A DNA stretch of 64,000 nucleotides, taken from positions 1-64,000 of the forward strand of contig JAGHST010000010.1 in assembly GCA_018065695.1 (NCBI GenBank). Direction: 5' to 3'. Origin of the DNA: Candidatus Cacconaster caballi. Lineage in GTDB: Bacteria > Bacteroidota > Bacteroidia > Bacteroidales > UBA932. Shown here piece after piece: positions 53,605 through 64,000 of the stretch. The translations under genes were made by a program, and so were the position numbers. Numbering within the stretch: the stretch's first letter is position 1; the number at the start of each line of letters is the position of its first letter. The notes beneath the pieces are model-generated. The model did no database searches and was not told where the DNA came from. It saw nothing but the letters and a program-made list of their open reading frames with translations.

Positions 53605-54560
53605 TTCTTTAAAGGGGAGTTCTTGAAGATGGCATAGGCCCGCATATATTGATGATAATCAAATGCGGGAGAGCCCATCACGTTGGTTCCCGGCTCTCTG
53701 ATGCTCCCCAATACGCCGCTGTCAGCGGCAATTTTTGTGCCATCCGCGATGGTGAGATGTCCTGCGATACCCACCTTGCCGGCAATTACGCAGCCTTTAC
53801 CCACTTTGGTGGAACCGGCGATGCCGCTCTGCGCCGCCATTACGGTGTTCTCACCGATTTCCACGTTGTGGGCCACCATACAATGGTCGTCTATCTTGAC
53901 GCCGCGGCGGATGATGGTCGAGCCCATCGTGGCACGATCTACCGTGGTGCAGGCACCTATCTCCACGTCGCTTTCAATCACGACGTTGCCAAGCTGCGGT
54001 ATCTTTGAATAGGAACCGTCCGGAGCGGGTGCGAATCCGAAACCGTCGGCGCCTATGACGGCATTTGCGTGTATGATGCAGTTATCGCCTATCTCACAGT
54101 CACGATATATGCGGACTCCGGGGTAGATGATGCAGTTTCTGCCCACCCTGACTTTCGCCCCTATATAGACGTTCGGATATATGTGAGTGCCCCTGCCCAG
54201 AGAGGCTGACAAAGCGATTGAATCGCTGAAACAATTGAAACGTGCGTGGAAGCGGTTGCCGCGCACTTTCGAGTTTCCAAGCGCATCGAACCACCTGAGA
54301 AGTATCGCTACGGAAGCGTATGCGTCGTCCACCTTGATCAGAGTGGCGGGAATCTCCCGTTTAGGGACGAAAGACCTGTTGACAATAAGGACGCTTGCCT
54401 TTGTCTCATATATGTAGCGTTCGTATTTCGGATTTGCAAAAAAGCAGATATTCCCCCTCTTTCCCTGTTCGATACGGGCCGGAGCGGCCACCTTTTCCTG
54501 AGGATTGCCTTCAACCTCGCCGCCGAGCAGATCCGCAATTGTCTGAACTGTGATTTCCAT
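53601..54560 (-). CDS. lpxD: UDP-3-O-(3-hydroxymyristoyl)glucosamine N-acyltransferase
   Basis: [57 protein letters not shown]; hexapeptide repeats. Confidence 0.95.
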   Translation of the reverse strand: MEITVQTIADLLGGEVEGNPQEKVAAPARIEQGKRGNICFFANPKYERYIYETKASVLIVNRSFVPKREIPATLIKVDDAYASVAILLRWFDALGNSKVRGNRFHARFNCFSDSIALSASLGRGTHIYPNVYIGAKVRVGRNCIIYPGVRIYRDCEIGDNCIIHANAVIGADGFGFAPAPDGSYSKIPQLGNVVIESDVEIGACTTVDRATMGSTIIRRGVKIDDHCMVAHNVEIGENTVMAAQSGIAGSTKVGKGCVIAGKVGIAGHLTIADGTKIAADSGVLGSIREPGTNVMGSPAFDYHQYMRAYAIFKNSPLKK

Positions 54561-54608
54561 AATGAGGATGCAAATATAGTCATTTTAAGATGATTTTTAT
54601 GGCAATTC

Positions 54609-54639
54609 TTGCATAATCAAGCGGAAATTCGTACATTTG
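54609..54639 (+). promoter_or_regulatory. Promoter of rimP-nusA-infB-purB operon
   Basis: TTG 54609-54611, TACATTTG 54632-54639, 20-bp spacing. Confidence 0.6.
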
Positions 54640-54649
54640 CCTCCGATTT

Positions 54650-54674
54650 GAGGGGACAGCCGTCCCCTCTTTTT
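54650..54674 (+). terminator. Terminator-like hairpin at the extreme 5' end of the rimP-nusA-infB transcript
   Basis: GAGGGGAC-AGCC-GTCCCCTC followed by TTTTT; begins about 10 nt after the -7 box; no gene ends upstream (lpxD is divergent). Confidence 0.75.
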
Positions 54675-54690
54675 CATAAATGGACCCGCT

Positions 54691-54930
54691 ATGATACAGA
54701 AACCACTCCTGGAAGCCGTTGTCAACGAATACCTGAAAGGCACAAAACTCTCCCTTGCGGAAATATCCGTGAGCGAGGACAACGACATAGAAGTCATTAT
54801 CAGAAGAACCGACGGCGAGGGTGTGTCGATAGATGACTGCGCCGACCTCAGCCGCTACATCGAATCCAGATTCGACCGTGACAAGGAAGATTTCTCCCTC
54901 ATGGTGGGCTCCGCCGGAATAGAAGAATAA
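54691..54930 (+). CDS. rimP: Truncated ribosome maturation factor RimP (N-terminal domain only, 79 aa)
   Basis: EVIIRRTDGEGVSIDDCADLSRYIESRFDRDKEDFSLMVGSAGIEE*, upstream of nusA. Confidence 0.85.
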   Translation: MIQKPLLEAVVNEYLKGTKLSLAEISVSEDNDIEVIIRRTDGEGVSIDDCADLSRYIESRFDRDKEDFSLMVGSAGIEE

Positions 54931-54963
54931 ATAAGTGAAACAACAATAATTCTTTACAGACAA

Positions 54964-56208
54964 ATGGAAGGTTTGAACCTTATCAGCACATTCGCTGAAT
55001 TCAAAGAGTTGAAGAACATCGACAGACCGACAATGATGAGCGTGCTGGAAGACATTTTCCGCACACAGCTCGCCAGAATGTACGGCGATGCCGACAATTT
55101 TGACATCATCATCAATATCGACAAGGGCGACTTCGAAATATGGAGGAACCGCACAGTGGTCGAGGAAGTCACCGATCCCAACAAGGAGATATCCCTCAAG
55201 GAGGTGCAGCAGATAGACGATTCCTATGAAGTGGGCGAGGAGTATCCGGAGGAGGTACAGCTCGCAAGTTTCGGACGCAGGGGTATCCTCAACCTGCGCC
55301 AGAACCTTTCAAGCCGCATTCTCGACATAGAAAAAGCCAATCTCTACAACAAATACAAGGAAAGGGTCGGCGACATAATCGTGGGTGAGGTATATCAGGC
55401 TTGGAAGAAGGAAGTTCTCGTGATGGACGAAGACGGAAACGAGCTCATACTGCCTAAAGCAGAGCAGATTTCAACCGATTTCTTCAGGAAGGGCGATACC
55501 GTGAAAGCCGTCATCATCAATGTGGAGATGCGCAACAACACCCCGATCATCACCCTGTCACGCACATCCACCCTCTTCCTCGAAAGGCTCTTCGAGCAGG
55601 AGGTTCCGGAGATATTCGACGGCCTCATCACCATCAAGAAAGTGGTGCGTATGCCGGGCGAACGTGCCAAGGTGGCTGTTGAAAGTTACGACGACCGCAT
55701 CGATCCGGTAGGTGCCTGCGTCGGTGTCAAGGGTTCCCGCATCCACGGCATCGTACGCGAACTTCGAGGCGAGAACATTGACATAATCAACTGGACAACC
55801 AACACCCAGCTTCTCGTGCAGAGGGCGCTGTCCCCTGCCAAGATATCATCTATGAACATCAACGAGGCGGCTAAGGAAATCAGAGTGGAAATGCAGTCGT
55901 CCGAACTCTCCCTGGCAATCGGAAAGAGCGGAGCCAACATCCGTCTTGCAGAGGAGCTTTCCGGCTATCGCATAGACGTTTACAGGATGGATGCCGAGCA
56001 GGACGCAGATGATGAGGAAGACGTATATCTCGACGATTTCAGCGATGAAATCGAGCAGTGGGTAATCGATGCTCTCAAGGGCATCGGATGCGACACCGCA
56101 AGAAACGTCCTCGCACTTCCTGCCGAAGAGATTGTCCGCAGAGCCGATCTTGAAGAGGAGACCGTCGAGGAAGTCCTTGGCATACTCAAGGCCGAATTTG
56201 AAAATTAA
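54964..56208 (+). CDS. nusA: Transcription termination/antitermination factor NusA
   Basis: S1 and KH domains: MPGERAKVAVESYDDRIDPVGACVGVKGSRIHGIVRELRGENIDIINW. Confidence 0.97.
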   Translation: MEGLNLISTFAEFKELKNIDRPTMMSVLEDIFRTQLARMYGDADNFDIIINIDKGDFEIWRNRTVVEEVTDPNKEISLKEVQQIDDSYEVGEEYPEEVQLASFGRRGILNLRQNLSSRILDIEKANLYNKYKERVGDIIVGEVYQAWKKEVLVMDEDGNELILPKAEQISTDFFRKGDTVKAVIINVEMRNNTPIITLSRTSTLFLERLFEQEVPEIFDGLITIKKVVRMPGERAKVAVESYDDRIDPVGACVGVKGSRIHGIVRELRGENIDIINWTTNTQLLVQRALSPAKISSMNINEAAKEIRVEMQSSELSLAIGKSGANIRLAEELSGYRIDVYRMDAEQDADDEEDVYLDDFSDEIEQWVIDALKGIGCDTARNVLALPAEEIVRRADLEEETVEEVLGILKAEFEN

Positions 56209-56232
56209 TCAACACTAACGGGAGGTATTTTT

Positions 56233-58980
56233 ATGTCAGAAGGAACAATAAGAATCAACAAGGTACTCAAGGATTTCAACATTGGCATCGGCACACTCAA
56301 TGAATTTCTAAAGAAAAAGGGATTCAAAGAGGAACTTACCCCTACAATGAAGATTTCCGAAGAGACATTTGAGTTGATTGCCAAACAGTTCGGCAACGAT
56401 CAGCTTGTCAAGGAGCAATCCAGGAAGGTCGCAATCAAGGTGAAGGAAATCACCGAGATGGAAAGTGGAAAAACTTCAGCGGAAGATGACGAACCGGTAA
56501 GGGAGGTCATCATCAAGACCAATGTGCTGACGGAGCAGAAAAAGGTGGAAACTCCCGCACCTGCAGAACCTGCACCGAAAGCACCCGCTCCGGCAGTTCC
56601 TGCACCCGAACCTCAACCTGTGGCTGCTGCACAGCCTAAAGTTGAAACCGCGCACAAATCTGACATAAAGATTCTGGGCAAAATAAATCTGGAAAAACCC
56701 CGCAAGGAGGAGAAGAAGCCTCAACAGGAAACTCCCAAGAAGGCGGCGAATGAGCGTGAGCCCGAACGCAAACCTGAATCAGTATACTCCCCGGAACCTC
56801 AGCCGAAGAGCGAAAAGCCGGTCATCGAACACATCGAGACAAAGGTGGAGAAACTCGCCGGTCCTAAGATTGCCGGTACGATAGACCTCTCTCAATTCGA
56901 GAAGAAACCTTCGCACAGCAACAACGAGTCAGGCTCGAAGAAAGACAAGAACAAGAGGGAAAGAATCCACAAGACTCCAGGCAAGGTGGATGTCAGCGGC
57001 TCAAAGGGCAATGCAGGCGGAAACGGCGGCAACAACCGCAAGAAAGACCGGTTCAAGGCTGTCAAGGTGGAATTTGACAATGACGAGATACAGAAACAGA
57101 TAAAGGAGACCTATGCCAGGATGACCGAAGGCAAGGGCAAGACCAAGACTTCGAAGCACCGCCGCGAGAAACGCGAGGAAATAGCGGAGAAGAGAATGGA
57201 GCAGGAAGAGCTTCAGGAGATGACCAGCAATGTTTTGAAGGTCACGGAGTTCGTCACGGTAAACGAACTCGCCATTCTGATGAACAACACCCCTGTCACC
57301 AAAGTCATCGAGGCCTGCATGAACCTTGGGCTGATGGTTTCCATCAACCAGAGACTCGACGCCGAGGCGCTCGTGCTCGTAGCCGAGGAGTTCGGATACA
57401 AGATAGAATTCGTGACCGCCGAAATCCAGGGTGCCATCTCTCAGGAAGAGGACAAGGAGGAGGATCTCGTCTCGCGTCCTCCTATCGTGACCGTGATGGG
57501 CCACGTGGATCACGGCAAGACTTCCCTCCTCGACTATATCAGAAAGACAAACGTGATTGCAGGTGAAGCGGGCGGTATCACACAGCACATCGGTGCATAC
57601 AGCGTCAAACTTGCAGACGGGCGCCGCGTGACATTCCTCGACACCCCGGGACACGAAGCCTTCACGGCTATGCGTGCCCGCGGAGCGAAAGTTACCGACC
57701 TTGCCATAATCATAGTGGCGGCGGATGACGCGATAATGCCGCAAACTATTGAAGCCATCAACCACGCCCAAGCCGCAGGCGTCCCTATGATATTTGCAAT
57801 CAATAAGATAGATAAGCCGGGGGCTAATCCTGAAAAAATCAAGGAGCAATTGGCGAATATGAATATCCTCGTGGAGGACTGGGGAGGCAAATACCAGTGT
57901 CAGGAGATATCGGCAAAGAAAGGCATCAACGTGGAGGCCCTTCTCGACAAGGTTCTGCTCGAAGCCGACATTCTTGACTTGAAGGCGAACCCGGACAAAC
58001 TCGCAGTTGGCAACATCATCGAATCTTCGCTCGACAAGGGTCGCGGCTATCTCGCCACCGTACTCGTACAGAGCGGAACTCTCCACGTGGGGGACCCTAT
58101 CGTGGCAGGCTGCTATGCAGGGCGCGTCAAAGCAATGTTCAATGAGCGCGGGCAGAAACTCAAGGAAGCCGGCCCGTCCACTCCGGTATCGGTGCTCGGC
58201 CTTTCAGGCGCACCTACCGCCGGTGACACTCTCAACGCTATGGAAGATGAGAAGGAAGCGCGCGAAATCGCCAACAAGCGTGAACAGCTGATCCGCATCC
58301 AGGGCATCAAGACTCAGACTCACATCACTCTTGAAGAGATAGGCCGCCGCATCGCCCTGGGTAACTTCCAGGAACTCAACATCATCGTCAAGGCCGACGT
58401 GGACGGTTCCATCGAAGCCCTGTCGGACTCGCTCATCAAACTTTCCACCGAAGAGATTCACGTCAATGTCATCCACAAGGCCGTGGGTGCCATTTCAGAA
58501 TCGGACGTTCTGCTTGCTGTCGCATCCAACGCAATCATCATAGGTTTTCAGGTGCGTCCTATGCCGAGCGCACGCAAACTGGCCGAGAAAGAGCAAATTG
58601 AAATCCGCCTCTACTCCGTCATCTACGATGCCATCGAGGAGGTCAAAAGCGGTATTGAAGGCATGCTCGCTCCTGAGCAGAAAGAAGAAGTCACCGCAAA
58701 TGCGGAAGTTCTCGAAACTTTCAGAATATCGAAAGTCGGAACGGTTGCCGGCTGTATGGTCAGGGAAGGCAAGCTCACAAGAAGCGCGAAAGTCCGCGTA
58801 ATCCGCGACGGTATAGTGGTTTACACAGGCTCACTCGCATCTCTCAAGAGGATGAAGGACGACGTGAAGGAAGTCGCTTCAGGATTCGACTGCGGCCTCG
58901 GAGTGGAAGGATTCAACGACATCAAGGTGGGAGATCAGATAGAGGCTTACCAGATTGTCGAAATCAAGAGAAAACTGTAA
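56233..58980 (+). CDS. infB: Translation initiation factor IF-2
   Basis: [42 protein letters not shown]...[23 protein letters not shown]. Confidence 0.98.
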   Translation: MSEGTIRINKVLKDFNIGIGTLNEFLKKKGFKEELTPTMKISEETFELIAKQFGNDQLVKEQSRKVAIKVKEITEMESGKTSAEDDEPVREVIIKTNVLTEQKKVETPAPAEPAPKAPAPAVPAPEPQPVAAAQPKVETAHKSDIKILGKINLEKPRKEEKKPQQETPKKAANEREPERKPESVYSPEPQPKSEKPVIEHIETKVEKLAGPKIAGTIDLSQFEKKPSHSNNESGSKKDKNKRERIHKTPGKVDVSGSKGNAGGNGGNNRKKDRFKAVKVEFDNDEIQKQIKETYARMTEGKGKTKTSKHRREKREEIAEKRMEQEELQEMTSNVLKVTEFVTVNELAILMNNTPVTKVIEACMNLGLMVSINQRLDAEALVLVAEEFGYKIEFVTAEIQGAISQEEDKEEDLVSRPPIVTVMGHVDHGKTSLLDYIRKTNVIAGEAGGITQHIGAYSVKLADGRRVTFLDTPGHEAFTAMRARGAKVTDLAIIIVAADDAIMPQTIEAINHAQAAGVPMIFAINKIDKPGANPEKIKEQLANMNILVEDWGGKYQCQEISAKKGINVEALLDKVLLEADILDLKANPDKLAVGNIIESSLDKGRGYLATVLVQSGTLHVGDPIVAGCYAGRVKAMFNERGQKLKEAGPSTPVSVLGLSGAPTAGDTLNAMEDEKEAREIANKREQLIRIQGIKTQTHITLEEIGRRIALGNFQELNIIVKADVDGSIEALSDSLIKLSTEEIHVNVIHKAVGAISESDVLLAVASNAIIIGFQVRPMPSARKLAEKEQIEIRLYSVIYDAIEEVKSGIEGMLAPEQKEEVTANAEVLETFRISKVGTVAGCMVREGKLTRSAKVRVIRDGIVVYTGSLASLKRMKDDVKEVASGFDCGLGVEGFNDIKVGDQIEAYQIVEIKRKL

Positions 58981-58983
58981 GAT

Positions 58984-60321
58984 ATGGACACGCTTCAGGC
59001 AATTTCTCCGATTGACGGGCGCTACAGGGCCAAAACAGAATGCCTTTCGGACTACTTTTCCGAAGGCGCTCTCATACGTTATCGGGTAAAGATTGAAGTG
59101 GAGTATTTCATAGCGCTTTGCGAAATCCCTCTTCCTCAACTCAAGGGTGTGGACGATTCGGTATTCCCCCACCTGCGCAGGATATACAACGATTTCGAGA
59201 TGGAAGACGCCGAGCGCATCAAGGACATCGAACTCACGACGAACCACGACGTAAAGGCCGTGGAATACTGGCTCAGGCGCAAGTTCACGCAACTCGGTCT
59301 CGAACGTTACGTGGATTTCATCCATTTCGGCCTCACAAGTCAGGATATAAACAATACCGCCATCCCGAACGCTCTGATGGACGCTGTCAGTGACGTTTAT
59401 ATTCCTCAGTTGGAAAAACTTCTGAATATTCTTGAGGAAAAGGCCAATCTTTGGAAGGAGGTGCCTATGCTCTCCCATACACACGGGCAGCCCGCAAGCC
59501 CCACCCGCGTAGGCAAGGAACTCGGCGTCTTCATCTCCAGAATCAGAGAACAGTACGATTCCCTTCGCCGCTGCAGATTCCCTGCAAAGTTCGGAGGCGC
59601 CGTAGGCAATCTCAATGCACACAAGGTCGCTTATCCGGACTTGGACTGGAACGACTTTGCGGTGAATTTCGTGGAAGACCGCCTGGGGCTCAAGCGCTCA
59701 TACCCTACCACCCAGATAGACCACTATGACGGCCTTGCAGCAATCTTCGACAACCTCAGGCGCATCAACACCATTCTCATAGATTTCAGCCGCGACATCT
59801 GGACCTACATCTCAATGGAATACTTCGGCCAGCGAATCAAGGCAGGGGAAGTGGGCAGCAGCACAATGCCGCACAAAGTCAATCCCATCGACTTTGAAAA
59901 TGCGGAAGGCAATCTTGCCCTGGCAAACGCCCTGCTGGGATTCTTCTCCGAGAAACTGCCCGTTTCACGCCTTCAGCGCGACCTTACGGACTCCACGGTT
60001 CTGCGAAACATAGGAGTTCCCCTCGCTCACAGTCTGGTGGCATTTCTCTCCCTTGAAAAGGGAATGGACAAGTTGATTCTCAATGAAGAGCGAATCTTCG
60101 CGGACCTGGACGGCAACTGGGCTGTCGTGGCGGAAGGCATACAGACCGTTCTCCGCAGGGAGGGTTATCCTAATCCGTACGAGACGCTTAAAGAACTGAC
60201 GCGTACAGGTCACCGCATATCGCGGCAGATGATAGAGGGTTTCATCGACTCTCTGGACATCGACGACTTTGTCAAGGACGAACTCCGAAGCATCACACCC
60301 CGCAATTACACCGGAATATAA
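58984..60321 (+). CDS. purB: Adenylosuccinate lyase
   Basis: LQAISPIDGRYRAKTECLSDYFSEGALIRYRVKIEVEYFIAL...GSSTMPHKVNPIDFENAEGN. Confidence 0.97.
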   Translation: MDTLQAISPIDGRYRAKTECLSDYFSEGALIRYRVKIEVEYFIALCEIPLPQLKGVDDSVFPHLRRIYNDFEMEDAERIKDIELTTNHDVKAVEYWLRRKFTQLGLERYVDFIHFGLTSQDINNTAIPNALMDAVSDVYIPQLEKLLNILEEKANLWKEVPMLSHTHGQPASPTRVGKELGVFISRIREQYDSLRRCRFPAKFGGAVGNLNAHKVAYPDLDWNDFAVNFVEDRLGLKRSYPTTQIDHYDGLAAIFDNLRRINTILIDFSRDIWTYISMEYFGQRIKAGEVGSSTMPHKVNPIDFENAEGNLALANALLGFFSEKLPVSRLQRDLTDSTVLRNIGVPLAHSLVAFLSLEKGMDKLILNEERIFADLDGNWAVVAEGIQTVLRREGYPNPYETLKELTRTGHRISRQMIEGFIDSLDIDDFVKDELRSITPRNYTGI

Positions 60322-60332
60322 TACTTCTTGTT

Positions 60333-61655
60333 TCAGAGTATTTCCTGAAGGCCCTGAAGCCTGGTGCCGTTGGAACCTTTTACCAGAATCGTGCAGCCGT
60401 CAAGCGGATTCCCCGCAAGAAATTCCTTCAACTGGTCAGACGTGGCGAAGCACTTCGCCCCATTTTTCGACCGGGACTGCCTGAGGGCATTGTCGAACTC
60501 TCCGCCCACAAGATACACGGTATCAGTAATGGACAGGGCCTTCTTGAGCACCGCTTTATGCTCTGCTTCAGAGTCAGGGCCCAATTCAAGCATATCGCCG
60601 AGTATCAGAACTTTGTCAGGGTAATCGAGGGACGCGAAATTATCCAGGGACGCAGCCATACTGGTAGGATTCGCGTTATATGCGTCCATTATGACCTTGT
60701 TGCGGCCCGTTTCGATGAACTGTGACCGGTTGTTGGAAGGTTTGTACGCCTCTATTGCCCGGATTGCGTCTGCCTGGTGCACGTCGAAATGCTTTCCGAC
60801 GCACAATGCAGCAAGGACATTATCCGCATTGTAGTTGCCGACCAGTTTCGTACTGATCGACCTTTCTCCACGATCCGTGCTGATATTGAGTGTCAGGAAA
60901 GGATTCTCAAATGAGAACGGCGATATGACCACCTGTTGCAGCTGCACGCCGTAAGGCCGGAGAATCAGGCCCTTCCTGTATCCCACCATCTCCTGAAGAT
61001 GCTGATTGTCGGCATTGTAGAATACAGCTCCTCCTTTCTGGCGAAGATAGTCGTAAAGTTCGCCTTTTGTCTTTTTCACTCCTTCGAAAGAGCCGAAACC
61101 CTGAAGATGAGCCTTGCCCACATTAGTTATCAGTCCGCAAGTCGGCTGGGCTATTTCCACAAGGGAGGCAATCTCGCCCGGAGCGCTTGCTCCCATCTCG
61201 ACGACGGCAATCTCCGTCTCCCTGTCTATTCTGAGCAGGGTAAGAGGCACTCCGATATGGTTGTTGAAATTGCCCTGTGTAGCGACAATCCTGTATTTGG
61301 AGGCAAGAACTGCAGAAATCAACTCCTTGGTGGTTGTCTTGCCGTTTGTGCCGGTTATGCCGACAACCGGAATGTCGAACTGTCTGCGATGATGCTTAGC
61401 CAGTGTCTGAAGTGTCTTGAGAGAGTTCTCCACAAGGATACATTTGCGTCCCTTGTAATGTTCCGCTTCAAGAGACACCCTATCCACGACTGCATATCTG
61501 GCGCCGTCCTTGAGAGCCTGAACGGCGAAATCGTTGCCGTCGAAATTTTCCCCCTTCAGGGCGAAGAACATACAACCTTCCGTTATCTTGCGACTGTCTG
61601 TGCAGATGCCTGTACATTTCCTGTACAGCTCATACAATTTTTCTATCTCTATCAT
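60333..61655 (-). CDS. murF: UDP-N-acetylmuramoyl-tripeptide-D-alanyl-D-alanine ligase
   Basis: VVGITGTNGKTTTKELISAVLASKYRIVATQGNFNNHIGVPLTLL...VIMDAYNANPTSMAASL. Confidence 0.96.
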   Translation of the reverse strand: MIEIEKLYELYRKCTGICTDSRKITEGCMFFALKGENFDGNDFAVQALKDGARYAVVDRVSLEAEHYKGRKCILVENSLKTLQTLAKHHRRQFDIPVVGITGTNGKTTTKELISAVLASKYRIVATQGNFNNHIGVPLTLLRIDRETEIAVVEMGASAPGEIASLVEIAQPTCGLITNVGKAHLQGFGSFEGVKKTKGELYDYLRQKGGAVFYNADNQHLQEMVGYRKGLILRPYGVQLQQVVISPFSFENPFLTLNISTDRGERSISTKLVGNYNADNVLAALCVGKHFDVHQADAIRAIEAYKPSNNRSQFIETGRNKVIMDAYNANPTSMAASLDNFASLDYPDKVLILGDMLELGPDSEAEHKAVLKKALSITDTVYLVGGEFDNALRQSRSKNGAKCFATSDQLKEFLAGNPLDGCTILVKGSNGTRLQGLQEIL

Positions 61656-61658
61656 AAT

Positions 61659-62093
61659 CTATTTTCTTCCGGTACTTCCGAATCCGCCCTCTCCGCGGGT
61701 GCTTTCCTCCAGCTGCTCAACTTTTTCCCACTGAACCTGCTCATAGCGGGCCACCACCATCTGCGCAATGCGCTCTCCCGGGTTGACGGTGAAAGGTTCT
61801 TTTGAAAGATTTACCAGAAGCACCTTTATCTCGCCGCGGTAGTCCGCGTCTATCGTGCCCGGGCTGTTCGTAATGCTGATGCCATACTTCGCCGCAAGTC
61901 CGCTGCGCGGCCTTATCTGAGCTTCATAGCCTTCCGGCAATTCGATGAAAATGCCGGTTGGGACCATTGCGCGTTCGAGGGAGCCGAGAACTACCGGTTC
62001 TTTTATATCGGCTTTAAGGTCCATTCCTGCGGAACTGGAAGTGGCATACTCCGGGTCCGGCCAGGCGGATTTATTGACAATCTTTACTTTCAT
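61659..62093 (-). CDS. dut: dUTP diphosphatase
   Basis: [30 protein letters not shown]...[37 protein letters not shown]...[12 protein letters not shown]. Confidence 0.97.
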   Translation of the reverse strand: MKVKIVNKSAWPDPEYATSSSAGMDLKADIKEPVVLGSLERAMVPTGIFIELPEGYEAQIRPRSGLAAKYGISITNSPGTIDADYRGEIKVLLVNLSKEPFTVNPGERIAQMVVARYEQVQWEKVEQLEESTRGEGGFGSTGRK

Positions 62094-63573
62094 ATCGTTT
62101 GATTTTTCTTTCACGGTATATTATGCCGCCACCTATGCCCACTACAAAGACGGAGAGGATGACAACTCTTATGACGAGATCCAGCCAGAAAGGAATGCCC
62201 GTCTCAGGGAGCATGGAGCCAAGCACATACAGAGCGAACCCCGTGACGATTGTCGGGATTATGATATACCAGTTGTAGGGTATCCTGTAGTATTTGTTGC
62301 CGAGCAGAACGCTTATCAGAAGCATCACGGCATAGCTGGCCAGGTGGCCCCAGGCGGCTGCGTGATATGAATAGACAGGCATCCAGATGACGTTTATCAC
62401 TATGGTGACGGCCAGCCCGGCAAGAGTTATCCAGATGGCATAGCCGGTCTTGCCCGAAAGTTTGTACCACATATTCACGTTGAACAGCATTCCGAGGAAG
62501 ACGTATGCCATAAGCATTATCGGGGCGATGGAAAGGCCCTGACGGAAGTCACGTCCCAGAATCAGGCCTATCTGGTCCATAAATAGCATTATGCACAGGA
62601 AGCCGAACATACAGAAAGCCACGAAATAATTCATCACCTTGGCATACAGTTCCCTGCTGCCTTTTTCTCTGGCCCGCTGGAAGAAGAACGGCTCTGCCGC
62701 GTAGCGGAACATCTGGATGAAGAGCTGCATTATGACAGCTATCTTCACGCCGGCCTGATATACACCCAAATCCGATCTCCACATAGCTGCGTCTGCATTG
62801 AGGAAGCGCATCAACACCCTGTCGAGGAAGTCGTTGAGAACTCCCGGAAGCCCCGCCACCATAAGCGGCAGAGAATATGCAAGCAACCTGCCGATCAGTT
62901 TCCTGTCAAATCTGATGGAAAGTCTGAGAATATCCGGAAGGAGGAGCACAAGGCTCAGGAGGCAACTGACGAAAATCGCAAAGATGGCGTATGTGTAGTC
63001 AGGAGTCGGGCTTACGAACCCCAGGAGCCAGTGGTCCGGGTTTGCGACAAACCGTGAGGGCATTGCCAGATAGAGCAGAAGGTTGGCACCCACTTCGGTC
63101 AGAATCTTCAGAGTCTTTATGACGGCAAACCGGACAGCCTTGTGCTCGTGCCGGAGTTTTGCGAAAATTATCGCCAAAGGGCAATCCAAAGCCAGAATGG
63201 CTGCCACATATATTATCACGTTGCCTCGGCCCTCATATCCGAGCGAGAGGGCTATATCTCCGCTGAACAGGGCGCAGCATCCGAAAAACAACAGGCAGAG
63301 GCCCGTCACCGTCAGGAATGCGTTGGAGAAGACACTTTTGGGATTGGCTCCATCCCTGCTGGCGTATCGGAAACAGCCCGTCTCAAGCCCCAGGACAAGG
63401 ACCACCTGAAGCATGGCGATATAGGACATGAATTCGGTGACGACACCGTAGTCGGAGGTTGCCAGAACTCTCGTGTAGAGCGGAACCAGCAGGAAATTTA
63501 CAATGCGGGCCAGAATCGTGCTGAGTCCGTATATGGCCGTTTCGCCTGCAAGCTGTTTTAGAGGATTCGCCAT
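62071..63573 (-). CDS. Polysaccharide/lipid flippase (MATE/MVF superfamily, Wzx-like)
   Basis: [56 protein letters not shown], 12-14 TM. Confidence 0.9.
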   Translation of the reverse strand: MANPLKQLAGETAIYGLSTILARIVNFLLVPLYTRVLATSDYGVVTEFMSYIAMLQVVLVLGLETGCFRYASRDGANPKSVFSNAFLTVTGLCLLFFGCCALFSGDIALSLGYEGRGNVIIYVAAILALDCPLAIIFAKLRHEHKAVRFAVIKTLKILTEVGANLLLYLAMPSRFVANPDHWLLGFVSPTPDYTYAIFAIFVSCLLSLVLLLPDILRLSIRFDRKLIGRLLAYSLPLMVAGLPGVLNDFLDRVLMRFLNADAAMWRSDLGVYQAGVKIAVIMQLFIQMFRYAAEPFFFQRAREKGSRELYAKVMNYFVAFCMFGFLCIMLFMDQIGLILGRDFRQGLSIAPIMLMAYVFLGMLFNVNMWYKLSGKTGYAIWITLAGLAVTIVINVIWMPVYSYHAAAWGHLASYAVMLLISVLLGNKYYRIPYNWYIIIPTIVTGFALYVLGSMLPETGIPFWLDLVIRVVILSVFVVGIGGGIIYRERKIKRYESKDCQ

Positions 63574-63640
63574 ATAAAATGCAATGACAAGCAAAATTAA
63601 CAATTTTATTCGTAATTTTGGACATTAAAATCCACATATT

Positions 63641-64000
63641 ATGAGATTGGGAATCGCATATTTAATCATTGCTGCGGCAGTTGTCGTCACGGGGTGCAGA
63701 AACACTCCGAAGGACCCGCAGGAGCCTGCAGCTGAACAAGACACTACAATGACAACAACATCACAGGACACTCTCAAGGTTGACCCTTGGAGCTGCATCG
63801 GCCAGGAGCCGCAGATCAAGATTGCCACTACGGCAGGAGACATAACCGTGAAGCTCTACAGCGACACTCCTCTCCACAGGGACAATTTCGTAAAACTTGC
63901 AAAGAGCGGGTTCTACAATGGAATCCTTTTCCACCGCGTCATCAAGGAATTTATGATTCAAGTGGGAGACCCGAACACCAAAGATCCGTCAAAAGCCTCA
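63641..64000 (+). CDS. Cyclophilin-type peptidylprolyl isomerase lipoprotein (cut by window end)
   Basis: [21 protein letters not shown] lipobox; [53 protein letters not shown]; open to the window edge. Confidence 0.9.
   Translation, partial: MRLGIAYLIIAAAVVVTGCRNTPKDPQEPAAEQDTTMTTTSQDTLKVDPWSCIGQEPQIKIATTAGDITVKLYSDTPLHRDNFVKLAKSGFYNGILFHRVIKEFMIQVGDPNTKDPSKAS

Noticed and set aside
57001-58086. 361-aa minus-strand ORF
   Set aside because: Antisense to infB; no recognisable domain.
1-64000. CRISPR arrays, tRNA/rRNA genes, prophage, integrases, insertion sequences
   Set aside because: None seen; no regularly spaced short repeats, no tRNA cloverleaf recognised, no transposase or integrase ORF. 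A tRNAscan or Infernal run would be needed to be sure about small RNAs.

Overview
This window is a compact, high-coding-density chromosomal segment from a Bacteroidota (Bacteroidales-like) bacterium. Support for that placement: repeated TTTG-n20-TAnnTTTG promoter motifs, a Bacteroidota-type 58-aa histone H1-like protein, NfnAB/SudAB-type oxidoreductase, TonB-dependent receptor, DUF3078 and WbqC proteins, and lpxD-lpxC-lpxA gene order. I found no tRNA, rRNA, CRISPR, phage or transposase. The main content is: (i) a translationally coupled GT2 / LAB_N / GT39 / alr / cca / HsdR_N gene chain; (ii) a contiguous eight-gene UMP biosynthesis operon on the minus strand (pyrC-carA-carB-pyrK-pyrD-pyrF-pyrE-pyrB), divergent from an eight-gene purine operon (purC-E-L-F-M-N-H-D); (iii) nfnA/nfnB-like genes, a GH9 + polysaccharide-deacetylase fusion and sppA; (iv) a small cluster of a Cys/His-rich exported protein, a TonB receptor, a secreted HMA protein and an outer-membrane barrel; (v) proS, tilS, the lpx genes, rimP(short)-nusA-infB-purB, murF, dut, a flippase and a cyclophilin cut by the window end. 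The strongest hunt result is the pyr/pur divergent region (22768-23018). It holds a PyrL-like UTP-sensing attenuator candidate: a 24-codon leader peptide MRKLNRYGHVAPAFPDEIVVFLFF* whose last codons are a pyrimidine tract, whose stop codon abuts an intrinsic terminator, and whose terminator U-tract ends 5 nt before the pyrC ATG. A perfect 20-bp palindrome lies exactly midway (55 bp each way) between the two identical TACCTTTG -7 boxes. The purC -7 box ends 7 nt before the purC ATG, which predicts a near-leaderless mRNA. Other notable observations are a strong terminator inside the pur operon, PyrB fused to only the zinc domain of PyrI, RimP lacking its C-terminal domain, LpxC not fused to FabZ, a hairpin at the 5' end of the nusA operon transcript, and a tandem structured palindromic repeat at the left edge. 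All calls are from reading the sequence; no database search was run.
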